The notes beneath the pieces are model-generated. The model saw only the letters and a list, made by a program, of their open reading frames with translations. It did no database searches and was not told the origin of the DNA. Shown here in pieces: positions 40,699 through 50,504 of a stretch of 64,000 nt of DNA. Numbering within the stretch: position 1 is the first letter of the stretch; the number at the start of each line of letters is the position of its first letter. Position numbers and translations under genes: made by a program. The DNA comes from Paucibacter sediminis. Lineage in GTDB: Bacteria > Pseudomonadota > Gammaproteobacteria > Burkholderiales > Burkholderiaceae_C. Location: NCBI RefSeq assembly GCF_030254645.1, contig NZ_CP116346.1, positions 910,001-974,000 of the forward strand, in the 5' to 3' direction.

Positions 40699-43583
40699 AA
40701 AACCAAGAAATGGACTACGGCACACCCCGGCGCGAATCCAAGCAGGAAGTCACGCTGGAGATCGACGGTTTTGCCGTCACCGTACCGGCCGGCACCTCGC
40801 TGATGCGCGCCGCGGCGGACGCCGGCATCCAGGTGCCCAAGCTCTGCGCCACCGACAGCCTCGAACCCTTCGGCTCCTGCCGGCTCTGCCTGGTCGAGAT
40901 CGAGGGCCGCAAGGGTTATCCGGCCAGCTGCACCACGCCGGCCGAGGCCGGCATGAAGGTCAGGACCCAGAGCCCCAAGCTGCAGGACCTGCGCAAGGGC
41001 GTGATGGAACTCTACATCTCCGACCATCCGCTGGACTGCCTGACCTGCGCCGCCAACGGCGATTGCGAGCTGCAGGACATGGCCGGCGTGACCGGACTGC
41101 GCAATGTGCGCTACGGCGTCGGTGCGGCAGCAGGGGCGCATCATTGCGACGCCCAGAAGGACGAGTCCAACCCCTACTTCACCTACGACCCCGCCAAGTG
41201 CATCGTCTGCAACCGCTGCGTGCGCGCCTGCGAGGAGACCCAGGGCACGTTTGCGCTCACCATCTCGGCCCGCGGCTTCGAGTCGCGCGTGGCCGCCGGG
41301 CAGGACCAGCCCTTCATGGCCTCCGACTGCGTCAGCTGCGGCGCCTGCGTGCAGGCCTGCCCCACCGCCACGCTGCAGGAGAAGAGCGTCATTCAGCTGG
41401 GCCAGCCCGAGCACAGCGTCATCACCACCTGCGCCTATTGCGGCGTGGGCTGCGGCTTCAAGGCCGAGATGAAGGGCACGCAGGTGGTGCGCATGGTGCC
41501 CTGGAAGGACGGCAAGGCCAACGAGGGCCACAGCTGCGTGAAGGGCCGCTTCGCCTGGGGCTATGCCACCCATGCCGACCGCATCACCAAGCCGATGATC
41601 CGCGCTTCCATCCAGGACCCCTGGCAGGAGGTCAGCTGGGAGGTGGCGCTGGCCCATGCGGCGAGCGAGTTCCGCCGCATCCAGGCCAAGCATGGCAAGG
41701 ATTCGATCGGCGGCATCACCTCCTCGCGCTGCACCAACGAGGAAACCTATCTGGTGCAGAAGCTGGTGCGCGCCGCCTTTGGCAACAACAACGTCGACAC
41801 CTGCGCGCGCGTCTGCCACTCGCCCACCGGCTATGGCCTGGGCCAGACCCTGGGCACCTCGGCCGGCACCCAGACCTTCAAGTCGGTGGAGCATGCCGAT
41901 GTGGTGATGGTGATCGGCGCCAACCCCAGCGATGCCCACCCGGTGTTCGCCTCGCGCCTGAAGAAGCGCCTGCGGGGTGATGGAAAAAGACCGGGTGCCC
42001 GGCTGATCGTGGTCGATCCGCGCCGCATCGACCTGGTGAAGACTCCCCATGTCCAGGCCGCCCACCATCTGCAGCTCAAGCCCGGCACCAATGTGGCGGT
42101 GATCAGCGCGCTGGCCCATGTGATCGTCACCGAGGGCCTGGTGAACGAGGCCTATGTGGCCGAACGCTGCGACACCAAGAGCTTCAACGAGTGGCGCGCG
42201 TTCGTGGCCCGGCCCGAGAACTCGCCCGAGGCGCTGGAGGCCGCCAGCGGCGTGCCGGCGGCCGAGGTGCGCGCGGCCGCGCGCCTGTACGCCACGGGTG
42301 GCAATGCCGCGATCTATTACGGCCTGGGCGTGACCGAGCACAGCCAGGGCTCCACCATGGTGATGGGCATTGCCAACCTGGCCATGGCCACCGGCAATGT
42401 CGGCCGCGAGGGCGTGGGCGTGAATCCGCTGCGTGGCCAGAACAATGTGCAGGGTTCCTGCGATATGGGCAGCTTCCCGCATGAGCTGCCGGGCTACCGC
42501 CATGTCTCCGACAGCACGGTGCGCGCGCAGTTCGAGGCCGCCTGGGGTGTAGCGATCGACCCCGAGCCGGGCCTGCGCATCCCGAACATGTTCGACGCCG
42601 CGCTCACCGGCAGCTTCAAGGGCCTGTACTGCGAGGGCGAGGACATCGTGCAGTCCGACCCCAACACCCAGCATGTGGCCGCCGCGCTGATGGCGATGGA
42701 ATGCGTGGTGGTGCAGGACATCTTCCTCAACGAGACCGCCAAGTACGCCCATGTGTTCCTGCCGGGCTCCAGCTTCCTGGAAAAGGACGGCACCTTCACG
42801 AATGCGGAGCGCCGCATCTCGCGCGTACGCAAGGTGATGCCGCCGCTGGCCGGCTATGCCGACTGGGAGGTCACCGTCAAGCTCTCCGAGGCGCTCGGCT
42901 ATCCCATGCCCTACAGCATGCCCGAGGAGATCATGGCCGAGATCGCGGCGCTCACGCCCACCTTCGCGGGCGTCAGCTACGCCAAGATCGAACGCCTGGG
43001 CAGCGTGCAATGGCCTTGCAACGAAACCACCGACGAGGCCGGCACCGCCATCATGCACGTCGACAAGTTCGTGCGCGGCAAGGGGCGCTTCATCATCACC
43101 CAGTACCTGCCCACCGACGAGAAGGTGACGCGCCGCTTCCCGCTGCTGCTCACCACCGGCCGCATCCTCAGCCAGTACAACGTCGGCGCGCAGACGCGCC
43201 GCACGCCCAACAACGAGTGGCACAGCGAGGACCGGCTGGAGATCCACCCGCACGACGCCGAGGAGCGCGGCATCCGGCAGAACGATTGGGTCGGCATCCA
43301 GAGCCGCGCCGGCGAGACCGTGCTGCGCGCCACGCTCACCGAGCGGGTGCAGCCGGGCGTGGTCTACACCACCTTCCACTTCCCCGAGTCGGGCGCCAAC
43401 GTCATCACCACCGACAACTCCGACTGGGCCACCAACTGCCCCGAGTACAAGGTCACGGCGGTGCAGGTGATGCCGGTGCAGCAGCCCTCGCACCAGTCGA
43501 GTTGGCAGCAGGAGTACAACCGCTTCAACCAGGTGCAGCAGCAGCTGCTGCAGCAGGCGCATGAGGTGGTGCATGGCAAGTAA
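40695..43583 (+). CDS. fdsA: NAD-dependent formate dehydrogenase alpha (catalytic) subunit
   Basis: A 962-residue molybdopterin oxidoreductase that oxidises formate to CO2. The N-terminal [2Fe-2S] domain uses Cys51, Cys62, Cys65 and Cys79; a His-Cys3 site follows at His111, Cys115, Cys118 and Cys124; then two ferredoxin-type clusters (CIVCNRCVRAC, CVSCGACVQAC) and the CAYCGVGC cluster of the Mo domain. The Mo ligand is Cys374 followed by His375 in ARVCHSPTGYG, so this is a cysteine, not selenocysteine, enzyme. Start ATG 40695 overlaps the fdsB stop. It needs FdhD, encoded next. Confidence 0.96.
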
Positions 43584-44430
43584 CAGCAGCAAGCCGGGCT
43601 TTTGCGAGGGCGCGCGCACCCTGCCGGTGAAACGCGTGCGCGCCGGCCAGGGCCTGGAGCTCATGCAGGACTGGGTGGCCGACGAGGTGCCGGTGGCGCT
43701 GGAATACAACGGCATCTCGCATGCGGTGATGCTGGCCACGCCGCTGGACCTGGAAGACTTCGCGCTCGGCTTCTCGCTCAGCGAGGGCATCCTGAGCGCC
43801 GCGCACGAGCTCTACGGCGTCGAGGAGGAAGCCTCCGAGCTGGGCATCACCCTGCACCTGCGCGTCGCCGGCGAGGCCTTTGCGCGCCTCAAGGAACGGC
43901 GCCGCTCGATGGCCGGCCGCACCGGTTGCGGCCTCTGCGGCACCGAAAGCCTGGGCCAGGTGGCCCGCAACCTGCCCGTGCTGCCCGGGGGTCAGGTCTT
44001 GCAGCGCGAGGCCATCAGCCATGCGATGGCGCAGTTCGTCGATCTGCAGACCCTGCAGCAGGCCACCGGCGCGGTGCATGCCGCCGCCTGGTGCTCGGCC
44101 GATGGCGAGGTGCAATGGCTGCGCGAGGACGTGGGCCGCCACAACGCGCTGGACAAGCTGATCGGCGCACTGGCCCGCCACACGGTGGATGCCTCGCAGG
44201 GTTTCATTGCCGTCACCAGCCGCGCCAGTTTCGAGATGGTGCAGAAGACCGCCGCCGCCGGCGTGCCCCTGCTGGCGGCCGTCTCGGCGCCCACCTCCTT
44301 CGCGGTGGCCACCGCCACGCGTGCCAACATGACCCTGGTGGGCTTCGCGCGCCAGCAGGACCTGGTGGTCTACTGTCATCCCGAGCGGCTCGCGCTTGAA
44401 CATCTTTCCTCTGCGCATCATGCACATTGA
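43573..44430 (+). CDS. fdhD: Formate dehydrogenase accessory sulfurtransferase FdhD
   Basis: A 285-residue FdhD, which transfers sulfur from a cysteine desulfurase to the molybdenum cofactor before insertion into FdsA. The conserved CxxC loop is in TGCGLCGTESL. WCSADGEVQWLREDVGRHNAL and TSRASFEMVQKTAAAGVPLL are family blocks. ATG 43573 lies inside the end of fdsA (11-base overlap) and has AGGTGG just upstream; ATG 43561 is an alternative. The gene is also called fdsC in fds operons. Confidence 0.95.
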   Translation: MASNSSKPGFCEGARTLPVKRVRAGQGLELMQDWVADEVPVALEYNGISHAVMLATPLDLEDFALGFSLSEGILSAAHELYGVEEEASELGITLHLRVAGEAFARLKERRRSMAGRTGCGLCGTESLGQVARNLPVLPGGQVLQREAISHAMAQFVDLQTLQQATGAVHAAAWCSADGEVQWLREDVGRHNALDKLIGALARHTVDASQGFIAVTSRASFEMVQKTAAAGVPLLAAVSAPTSFAVATATRANMTLVGFARQQDLVVYCHPERLALEHLSSAHHAH

Positions 44431-44644
44431 CACCCTGGTCCGCATGGCCAACCAGATCGGCGCCTTCTTCGAGGCCATGCCCGATCATCAGGAGGCGGTG
44501 GAAGGCATCGCCCAGCACCTCAAGAAGTTCTGGGAGCCGCGCATGCGGCGCGAGCTGCTGGCCCAGCTCGACGGCGGCCACAACCCGGGCCTGCACGCCA
44601 TGGTGCTGGAGGCGATCCAGCGGCATCGCAGCCTGCTGGCCTGA
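44420..44644 (+). CDS. fdsD: Formate dehydrogenase delta subunit
   Basis: A 74-residue FdsD. The sequence MHIDTLVRMANQIGAFFEAM and the FWEPRMRRELLAQLD block match the family, a small subunit or maturation factor of NAD-linked formate dehydrogenases. I chose ATG 44420, which overlaps the end of fdhD by 11 bases; a TTG at 44396 would add eight unconserved residues. This completes the fdsGBA-fdhD-fdsD order. Confidence 0.92.
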   Translation: MHIDTLVRMANQIGAFFEAMPDHQEAVEGIAQHLKKFWEPRMRRELLAQLDGGHNPGLHAMVLEAIQRHRSLLA

Positions 44645-44649
44645 GCCAG

Positions 44650-45441
44650 ATGACGGCAAGCTGGCTGCAGCCGCTGCACCTCGAGGGCCGGCAGCTGCAG
44701 ATCGAATCGCAATGGCTGAGCGCCGAACGGCGCGCCCGGCCCCTGGTGGTGTTCCTGCACGAGGGCCTGGGTTCGCTGTCGCAATGGCGCGATTTCCCGC
44801 AGCGCCTGTGCGATGCGCTGCAGTGCCGCGGCCTGCTGTTCTCGCGCCCCGGCTATGGCAACAGCACGCCGCGCACCGAGCCCTGGCCGCAGGACTATCT
44901 GCAGCGCCAGACGCGCACGCTGCTGCCGGCCTATTTCGACGCGCTCGGCCTGCAGCACGAGCGCCTGTTCCTGTTCGGCCACAGCGACGGCGCCAGCCTG
45001 GCCCTGCTGTTCGCCGCCGCCTATCCGGCGCGCGTGCGCGGCCTGGCAGCGCTGGCGCCGCATCTGTTCGTCGAGCCGATGACGCTCGCGGGCCTGCGCC
45101 AGGCCAAGCAGGCGTTCGAGTCCGGCCGCTCGCTGCGCGCCGCGCTGGCACGCCACCATGCCGACGTCGACTCGGCCTTCTATGGCTGGAACGACGCCTG
45201 GCTGCGCCCGGGCTTCGAGCAATGGAATATCGAGGCCGATCTGCGCGGCCTGGCCTGCCCGGTGCTGGCCCTGCAGGGCGAGGGCGATGAATACGGCAGC
45301 CTGGCGCAGATCGAGGCGGTGGGGCGCATCCATGCGGACACGCGCGTGGTGGCGCTGGCGCAATGCGGCCACGCACCGCAAAAGGACCAGCCCGAGGCCG
45401 TCATCGCCCACACCAGGGCGCTGCTGCCCGAGTTCAGCTGA
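44650..45441 (+). CDS. Alpha/beta hydrolase
   Basis: A 263-residue cytoplasmic alpha/beta hydrolase with the oxyanion region VVFLHEGLGSLSQW, SRPGYGNSTP, and the nucleophile elbow GHSDGAS (Ser at about 111). The catalytic histidine is probably in AQCGHAPQKDQP near the end. It begins 5 bases after fdsD and looks cotranscribed with the formate dehydrogenase genes. Its substrate is unknown; S-formylglutathione hydrolysis is not supported, since that family is different. It is convergent with, and overlaps by 8 bases, the next gene. Confidence 0.8.
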   Translation: MTASWLQPLHLEGRQLQIESQWLSAERRARPLVVFLHEGLGSLSQWRDFPQRLCDALQCRGLLFSRPGYGNSTPRTEPWPQDYLQRQTRTLLPAYFDALGLQHERLFLFGHSDGASLALLFAAAYPARVRGLAALAPHLFVEPMTLAGLRQAKQAFESGRSLRAALARHHADVDSAFYGWNDAWLRPGFEQWNIEADLRGLACPVLALQGEGDEYGSLAQIEAVGRIHADTRVVALAQCGHAPQKDQPEAVIAHTRALLPEFS

Positions 45442-46552
45442 TCAGCGCGCCTATGCCCGGCCCCACCACCAGATTGCGCCCGCCCTGCTTGGCGCGGTAG
45501 AGCGCGGCATCGGCGGCGGCCACCAGGCGTTCGGCCACCGCCGGCAGGGTGGCGTCGGCGGCCGAGCCGTCCACCTCCTCCAGCATCGCCAGCCCGATCG
45601 AGGCGGTGATGTTGAGCACCTGGCCGGCGGCCGCCGGCACTTGCTGGACGGCGATGCGCTGGCGGATGCGCTCGGCGATGTCGCGCGCCGCGGCCGCCGC
45701 CGCGCGCGGCAGCAGCACCACGAATTCCTCGCCGCCCCAGCGCGCCACCGTGTCGCCGGCGCGCAGCTGCGCCTGGATCAGCAGGCCCACGGTGCGCAGC
45801 ACCAGGTCGCCGCGCGCATGGCCATGGCTGTCGTTGATGCGCTTGAAGAAGTCCACGTCCAGGAACAGGCAGGCCAGCGCATGGTGGTGGCGGCGCGCCT
45901 GCGCGATCTCGATCTGGCAGCGGTGCTCGAAGTAGCGGCGGTTGTGCACGCCGGTGAGCATGTCGGTGAGGCCGGCGAGCTTGAGCCGCTCCTGGTTCAG
46001 CACGCTCTCCAGGCATACCGCGACGATGGCCGCCAGGCGCTCGAGGAACTGGGTGCCCGCCTGCGCGTCGTAGCGCTGCGCATCCAGGCTGCCGAAATGC
46101 AGGCTGCCGATCAGCTCGCCGCGGCGCAGCAGCGGCAGCAGCGCCACCGAGCGCGGCCGGACCGCACCGAACAGGTCGCCATGGCGGCGCGCATCGAAGG
46201 GCCCCAGCCAGGGCCGCGGCGTCATGCCGTAGAGGGCCTCGAGCTCGTCACCCAGCGGCAGCAGGCGCAGCGCCTCCAGCTCCGGCTCGCCCTGGGTCTT
46301 GAGCAGGCGGCTCAGCTCCAGCTCGCGGTCCAGCAGGCTCAGGGTCACGCTGTCGATGCCGAAGGCCGGCTTGTAGTCGCACAGCAGCAGCTTCACCAGC
46401 TCGACCACCGAGCCCGCGCCGATCAGGCGATGCTCCAGACCCTCGAAGCGGCGCAGCTTGTCTTCGTTGGCACGCGCCTCGCGCAGCAGTGCGTCGAGTT
46501 GGCCCCGCAAGGCCAGGTTCTCTGCCGCCAATCCCTCGAGTTCTGTTCGCAC
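45434..46552 (-). CDS. Diguanylate cyclase with DUF484/GAF-like sensor domain
   Basis: A 372-residue cytoplasmic protein. An N-terminal coiled-coil (about 1-45) leads to a DUF484-type GAF-like domain (about 45-200; RRHGDLFGAVRPRSVALLPL, GSLHFGSLDAQRY), then a GGDEF domain with ARWGGEEFVVLLP. The GGEEF signature is a functional variant. I chose GTG 46552 because GGAGGAG stands 6 bases upstream; GTG 46567 overlaps that ribosome-binding site. It makes c-di-GMP in response to an unknown cytoplasmic signal. Confidence 0.9.
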   Translation of the reverse strand: MRTELEGLAAENLALRGQLDALLREARANEDKLRRFEGLEHRLIGAGSVVELVKLLLCDYKPAFGIDSVTLSLLDRELELSRLLKTQGEPELEALRLLPLGDELEALYGMTPRPWLGPFDARRHGDLFGAVRPRSVALLPLLRRGELIGSLHFGSLDAQRYDAQAGTQFLERLAAIVAVCLESVLNQERLKLAGLTDMLTGVHNRRYFEHRCQIEIAQARRHHHALACLFLDVDFFKRINDSHGHARGDLVLRTVGLLIQAQLRAGDTVARWGGEEFVVLLPRAAAAAARDIAERIRQRIAVQQVPAAAGQVLNITASIGLAMLEEVDGSAADATLPAVAERLVAAADAALYRAKQGGRNLVVGPGIGALIS

Positions 46553-46621
46553 GCCGCGCTCCTCCACGCCTCAGGCGAGAATGTAGCCGCAAGCTGGCGG
46601 CGTGCCAGCAGGGGAGACACC

Positions 46622-46912
46622 ATGATTCTGGAACTTGCCGATATCCGCATCCAGCCCGGCCAGCAGGCCGCTTTCGAGGAAGCCCTGCATCGCGGCGTGC
46701 AGAGCGTGATCTCGCGTGCCCAGGGCTTTGTGGGCTACCGCCTGCGCAAGGGCCTGGAGTCGCCCGAGCGCTATCTGCTGCTGATCGAATGGGCCACGCT
46801 GGAAGACCATACGGTGCATTTCCGCGGCGGGCCGCTGTTCGCCGAATGGCGTGCCATCGTCGGCGGCTTCTTCGCTAGCCCCCCGCAAGTGGAACATTTC
46901 TGCCAGGTATGA
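46622..46912 (+). CDS. Antibiotic biosynthesis monooxygenase (ABM) domain protein
   Basis: A 96-residue single ABM-fold protein, with the typical start ILELADIRIQPGQQAAFEEAL, VQSVISRAQGFVGYRL, and LLLIEWATLEDHTVHFR. Such small proteins act as quinol or haem monooxygenases, or as unclassified dimeric alpha/beta-barrel proteins; the haem-binding residues of HmoB/IsdG are not evident. GGGGAG lies 5 bases before ATG 46622. It overlaps the lipoprotein gene by 4 bases. Confidence 0.88.
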   Translation: MILELADIRIQPGQQAAFEEALHRGVQSVISRAQGFVGYRLRKGLESPERYLLLIEWATLEDHTVHFRGGPLFAEWRAIVGGFFASPPQVEHFCQV

Positions 46913-48045
46913 ACGCAAGGCTGCTGCCGCTGGTGCTGACGCTGGCCCTGCTCGGCTGCGCCGGCCCGCGCGGCCATCAGCGCAGCCAGGCGCCCGCGCC
47001 GCAGGCGCAGCACCTGGCGAACGCCCAGGCGCTGGCGGCCAGCGGCTACCGTGCGCCCATCCAGGAGGGCGCAAGCTTCAGCCCGCAGCATTGGCTGGTG
47101 CAGGGCGAGAAGCTGCCGCTGGCGCTGACCCTGCCGAGCCAGGGTCAGGCCTTGCCCCTGGTGGTCTATCTGCCCGGCCTGGGCGAGTCCGAACAGGCCG
47201 GTGCGCTGTGGCGCCAGGCCTGGGCGCGCGCCGGCTACGCGGTGCTGTCGGTGCAGCCGCTGGACGAGGACGCGCTGGCCTGGGGCTCGGAGCTGGCGCG
47301 TGCCGCCGAGTTCAGGACCCTGGCACGCGAGCGCCATGCCGCCAGCGCGGCGCGCCTGGCCAGGTTGGACGCGCTGCTGCAGGAGGCGCGCCGCCGCGCC
47401 GCCGCCGGCGACCCCGATTGCGCAAGGCTGGACTTCGGCCGCATGGCCATCGCCGGCTACGACCTGGGCGCCCAGAGCGCCCTGCTGCTGGCGTCGCAGT
47501 TCCGCGCCAGCATCCTGCTCAGCCCGCTGGTGGCGCCGGGCGAGGAAGGCGCCGCGCGCTATGCCGGCATCCAGGTGCCGGTGCTGAGCATCACCGCCAG
47601 GCAAGACCTGGACCCGAGCGGCTTCGTCGCCTCCGCCGAGGCGCGCCAGCTGCCCTTCCGCCTGATGCCCGCCGGCGCCAAATACCTCTTGCTGCTGGAC
47701 GGCGCCAACCATGCGCGCCTGGCCGGCCACAGCGAGGAGGAGCTGGACGCGCTGGCGCAGGACCGCAGCGCCGCGCGCGCCGGCAGCAACACCGGCAACG
47801 GCCGGCGTGGGCGTGGCGGCAGCGGCAACCTGCCGCGCGGCGCCGAGCCGACCCCCATGCTGCCCAGCGCGCGCGGCCTGCCGCTGCGCGAGTCGCATGG
47901 CAAGGCGGAGTTCGACGTGCTGATCGCCGGCACCACGGTAGCCTTTCTGGACGCCCATCTGCGCGAGCGCCCGGCCGCGCGGCAGTGGCTGCAGGCGCAG
48001 GCGCAGGCCTGGCTGGGCGAGCTGGGGCAGTGGCAGCAGCGCTAA
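46909..48045 (+). CDS. Lipoprotein with alpha/beta-hydrolase fold, Asp in the nucleophile elbow
   Basis: A 378-residue protein with a lipobox LLGC (Cys17), so it is probably tethered to a membrane. VVYLPGLGESEQAGALW resembles the oxyanion region of dienelactone-hydrolase-like proteins. The nucleophile elbow reads IAGYDLGAQSA, with Asp where Ser or Cys is expected. GANHARL near 265 may carry the histidine. A Gly/Arg/Asn-rich stretch lies at about 288-305. Whether it is an active enzyme is uncertain. It is translationally coupled to the ABM gene. Confidence 0.65.
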   Translation: MNARLLPLVLTLALLGCAGPRGHQRSQAPAPQAQHLANAQALAASGYRAPIQEGASFSPQHWLVQGEKLPLALTLPSQGQALPLVVYLPGLGESEQAGALWRQAWARAGYAVLSVQPLDEDALAWGSELARAAEFRTLARERHAASAARLARLDALLQEARRRAAAGDPDCARLDFGRMAIAGYDLGAQSALLLASQFRASILLSPLVAPGEEGAARYAGIQVPVLSITARQDLDPSGFVASAEARQLPFRLMPAGAKYLLLLDGANHARLAGHSEEELDALAQDRSAARAGSNTGNGRRGRGGSGNLPRGAEPTPMLPSARGLPLRESHGKAEFDVLIAGTTVAFLDAHLRERPAARQWLQAQAQAWLGELGQWQQR

Positions 48046-48053
48046 GGATGCGG

Positions 48054-50306
48054 CTAGCCGGCGTGGCGCCGGATGCCGCCGCGGCCGCCGGTCTTGACGC
48101 GGTACATGGTCTGGTCGGCCAGGCGCAGCAGCTCGGTGGCGCCGCTGCCGTCCTGCGGGTAGAGGGCATAGCCCAGGCTGGCTGAGAGCTGCACCGAGCC
48201 CCACTGCGCGCCCAGGTCGATGGGTTGGCGGATGCTGGCCAGCACGCGCTGCAGGATCTCCTCGCCGTCCTTCGCCACGCCCGGCAGCACCAGCACGAAC
48301 TCGTCGCCGCCGACGCGGCAGACCGTGTCCACCGCGCGCAGGCATTGCTGGATGCGCCTGGCGATCTGCACCAGCACCTGGTCGCCGGCGGCATGGCCCA
48401 GGCGGTCGTTCACCGGCTTGAAGCCGTCCAGATCCAACATCGCCACCGCCAGCGTGCGGCCATCGCGCTGGCTCTGCGCCAACGCCTGGCGCAGGCGGTC
48501 GTCCAGCAGGCGCCGGTTCGGCAGGCCGGTGAGCGCGTCGTGGCCGGCCAGATGCTCGATCTGGGCCTGCTGCTGCTTGAGGGCGCTGATGTCCACGAGG
48601 ATCCACAGGCTCTCGCCGCTCTGCGGGCTGAGCAGCGCGCCGTGCACCGCCAGCCACAGCGTGGCGCCGTCCTTGCGCCGCACCTGCAGCTCGCTGCGGT
48701 AGGCATGCCCCGCCTGCAGCGCCGCGCGCGCCTGCGCCACCTGGTGGCCGAAGCTGTCGGCATCGGCGAAGGCCAGCTGGCCGTCCTGGCCCAGGATCTG
48801 CTGCTCGTCATAACCCAGCATGTGCTGCACCGCGCGGTTGAGCCACACCACGCGTCCACCCTTGAACTTGACGATGCCGACCAGCTCGTTGTCCAGCATC
48901 ACGCTCTGCTCGCTGCTGAGCGCGCGCAGCGCCTGGCGCGCCTGGTTCAGCTCGGTGATGTCGAACAGCACCGAGCGGCTGCTCAGGATGCGCCCCTGCT
49001 CGTCGCGCAGCGCGGTGGCGCTGATGCTGACCCGGCGGCGCGTGCCATCGCGGCTCAGCAGTTCGACCTCGACGTCGTGGATCTCGCCCTCGGCCAGGAA
49101 GCGCGGGAACTGCGCCTTGAACAGCGCCTGCCCCTCCGGCGTGAAGAAGTCCGCCGGGCCGAGGCGGCCGATCAGCTCCTCGCGCCGGCAGCCCAGCCAG
49201 CCCAGCTCGGTGTTGTTGACGAACAGGTAGCGCCCCTCGGGGTCGAGCGAGTGGTACCCGCAGGGCGCGTTGTCGTAGAGATCCTGGTAGGTGGCCTTGG
49301 CCTCGTCCAGGCGCCGCGCCAGGCCGGCCTCGTTGCGCCAGGCGCGCACACCCGCCACGCCGCTGGCACCCAGCGCCAGCAGCGCCATCGCGGCCAGCCC
49401 CAGGGTCAGCCAGGCCTGCTCGCGCCAGGGCGCCAGATAGCCCTCGCTCGCCAGGCCCACCACCATGTACTGGCCCGACAGCGGGATGCGCCGGTAGCCA
49501 AAGAAGCGGTCGATACCGTCGGAGACCGTGTGCACCCGGTACTGCCCCTCGTCGGGCTGGGCCGCCAGCGAGCGCCGCAGCTCGTCCGACACCTGGTTGT
49601 CGCCCAGCGGCGCCGGCGGGCCGCCGTTGCGCACATGGCGGGCGATCAGCCTGACGCTGGCGGAGCGCAGCGCGATGGAGTCCTGCGGCTCCAGGCGCAC
49701 GGCCGCAAACAGGCGCTCGAAATGCGCGCTCTGCAGGGTCGCAAACACCACGCCGGCAAAGCTGCCGTCGCGGCGCTCGAGGCGGCGCGCCAGCGTGAAG
49801 CCCCATTGCCCGCTGATGCGCGAGAGCTTGGGCTCGGACACCGCCAGGCGCGCCGGCAGGTCGCGCGCCTGCTGGAAATAGTCGCGGTCGGCATTGCTGA
49901 CGCCGGCCCCCGCCTGCGATGCGCCGGGGCCGTGCACGCGCCCGTCGGCATCCGCCACGCGCAGGCTGTCCAGCTCGGGCAGCAGGGCGCGCTGGCGGTT
50001 CAGCAGGGCGTCGAGCGCCGGCTCGTCGAGCGGCTCGCGCAGGCGCTCCTGCAAGGTCTGCAGGGCCAGATCGACGCGCCTGAGCTCGGCGGACACCAGC
50101 AGGCTCAGCTCGGAGGCACGGCTGGCTGCCGCGGCCTGCGCCCGCTGCTCGTAGCTGCGGCGGCTGTCCACCAGGCTGCTGAAGGCCAGCGCAGCGATCA
50201 GCAACACCACCACCCCATGCGCCAGCAACAGGGGCAGCAGCAGGCGGCGCGGCATCGCGGAAAGGCGCAGGGTCGGGGCGAGCCCGCCGACGGGTTGGTT
50301 GGCCAT
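48054..50306 (-). CDS. Membrane-bound PAS-PAS diguanylate cyclase
   Basis: A 750-residue sensor. A first membrane helix (about 21-43) precedes a periplasmic Cache-like domain of about 240 residues, and a second helix follows near 300-325 (ALLALGASGVAGVRAW). Two PAS domains come next, at about 340-455 (YDNAPCGYHSLDPEGRYLFV) and 460-580. The GGDEF domain retains RVGGDEFVLVLPG near 680. There is no EAL domain. I chose ATG 50306; the open frame continues 14 codons upstream without added features. It is divergent from the efflux operon. Confidence 0.9.
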   Translation of the reverse strand: MANQPVGGLAPTLRLSAMPRRLLLPLLLAHGVVVLLIAALAFSSLVDSRRSYEQRAQAAAASRASELSLLVSAELRRVDLALQTLQERLREPLDEPALDALLNRQRALLPELDSLRVADADGRVHGPGASQAGAGVSNADRDYFQQARDLPARLAVSEPKLSRISGQWGFTLARRLERRDGSFAGVVFATLQSAHFERLFAAVRLEPQDSIALRSASVRLIARHVRNGGPPAPLGDNQVSDELRRSLAAQPDEGQYRVHTVSDGIDRFFGYRRIPLSGQYMVVGLASEGYLAPWREQAWLTLGLAAMALLALGASGVAGVRAWRNEAGLARRLDEAKATYQDLYDNAPCGYHSLDPEGRYLFVNNTELGWLGCRREELIGRLGPADFFTPEGQALFKAQFPRFLAEGEIHDVEVELLSRDGTRRRVSISATALRDEQGRILSSRSVLFDITELNQARQALRALSSEQSVMLDNELVGIVKFKGGRVVWLNRAVQHMLGYDEQQILGQDGQLAFADADSFGHQVAQARAALQAGHAYRSELQVRRKDGATLWLAVHGALLSPQSGESLWILVDISALKQQQAQIEHLAGHDALTGLPNRRLLDDRLRQALAQSQRDGRTLAVAMLDLDGFKPVNDRLGHAAGDQVLVQIARRIQQCLRAVDTVCRVGGDEFVLVLPGVAKDGEEILQRVLASIRQPIDLGAQWGSVQLSASLGYALYPQDGSGATELLRLADQTMYRVKTGGRGGIRRHAG

Positions 50307-50396
50307 GTCATCCAGATTGTTCGTCACCCAGCATAGGCCGCCGCCCATCGCGCGGCTTGACCTGCGTCATGGGCGCGACGTGCCGCTGCGGAGACG

Positions 50397-50439
50397 CCGC
50401 GGACGTACGCCGGACTGTCCGCGGCACTGTCCGCGGACA
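50397..50439 (+). promoter_or_regulatory. Putative enhancer (UAS) for a sigma-54 activator
   Basis: Three related sites lie here: CCGCGGAC (50397-50404), its exact inverse GTCCGCGG (50417-50424), and the full palindrome TGTCCGCGGACA (50428-50439). The first two form an inverted repeat, and TGTCCGCGG recurs at a 12-base offset. The cluster ends 66 bases before the -24 element, the usual range for NtrC-type enhancers. The natural candidate binder is the activator encoded at 58979 in the same operon. Confidence 0.6.
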
Positions 50440-50504
50440 CTTTCCGCCCCCGGGAGCCAGCGCCAAGTGCTTGATTCATATGGCCGCGGGCGCGGCGCCG
50501 GGGC

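Noticed and set aside
50397-50439. Start of a CRISPR-like repeat array
   Set aside because: There are only three short, unevenly spaced palindromic units with no spacers or cas genes; an enhancer fits better.
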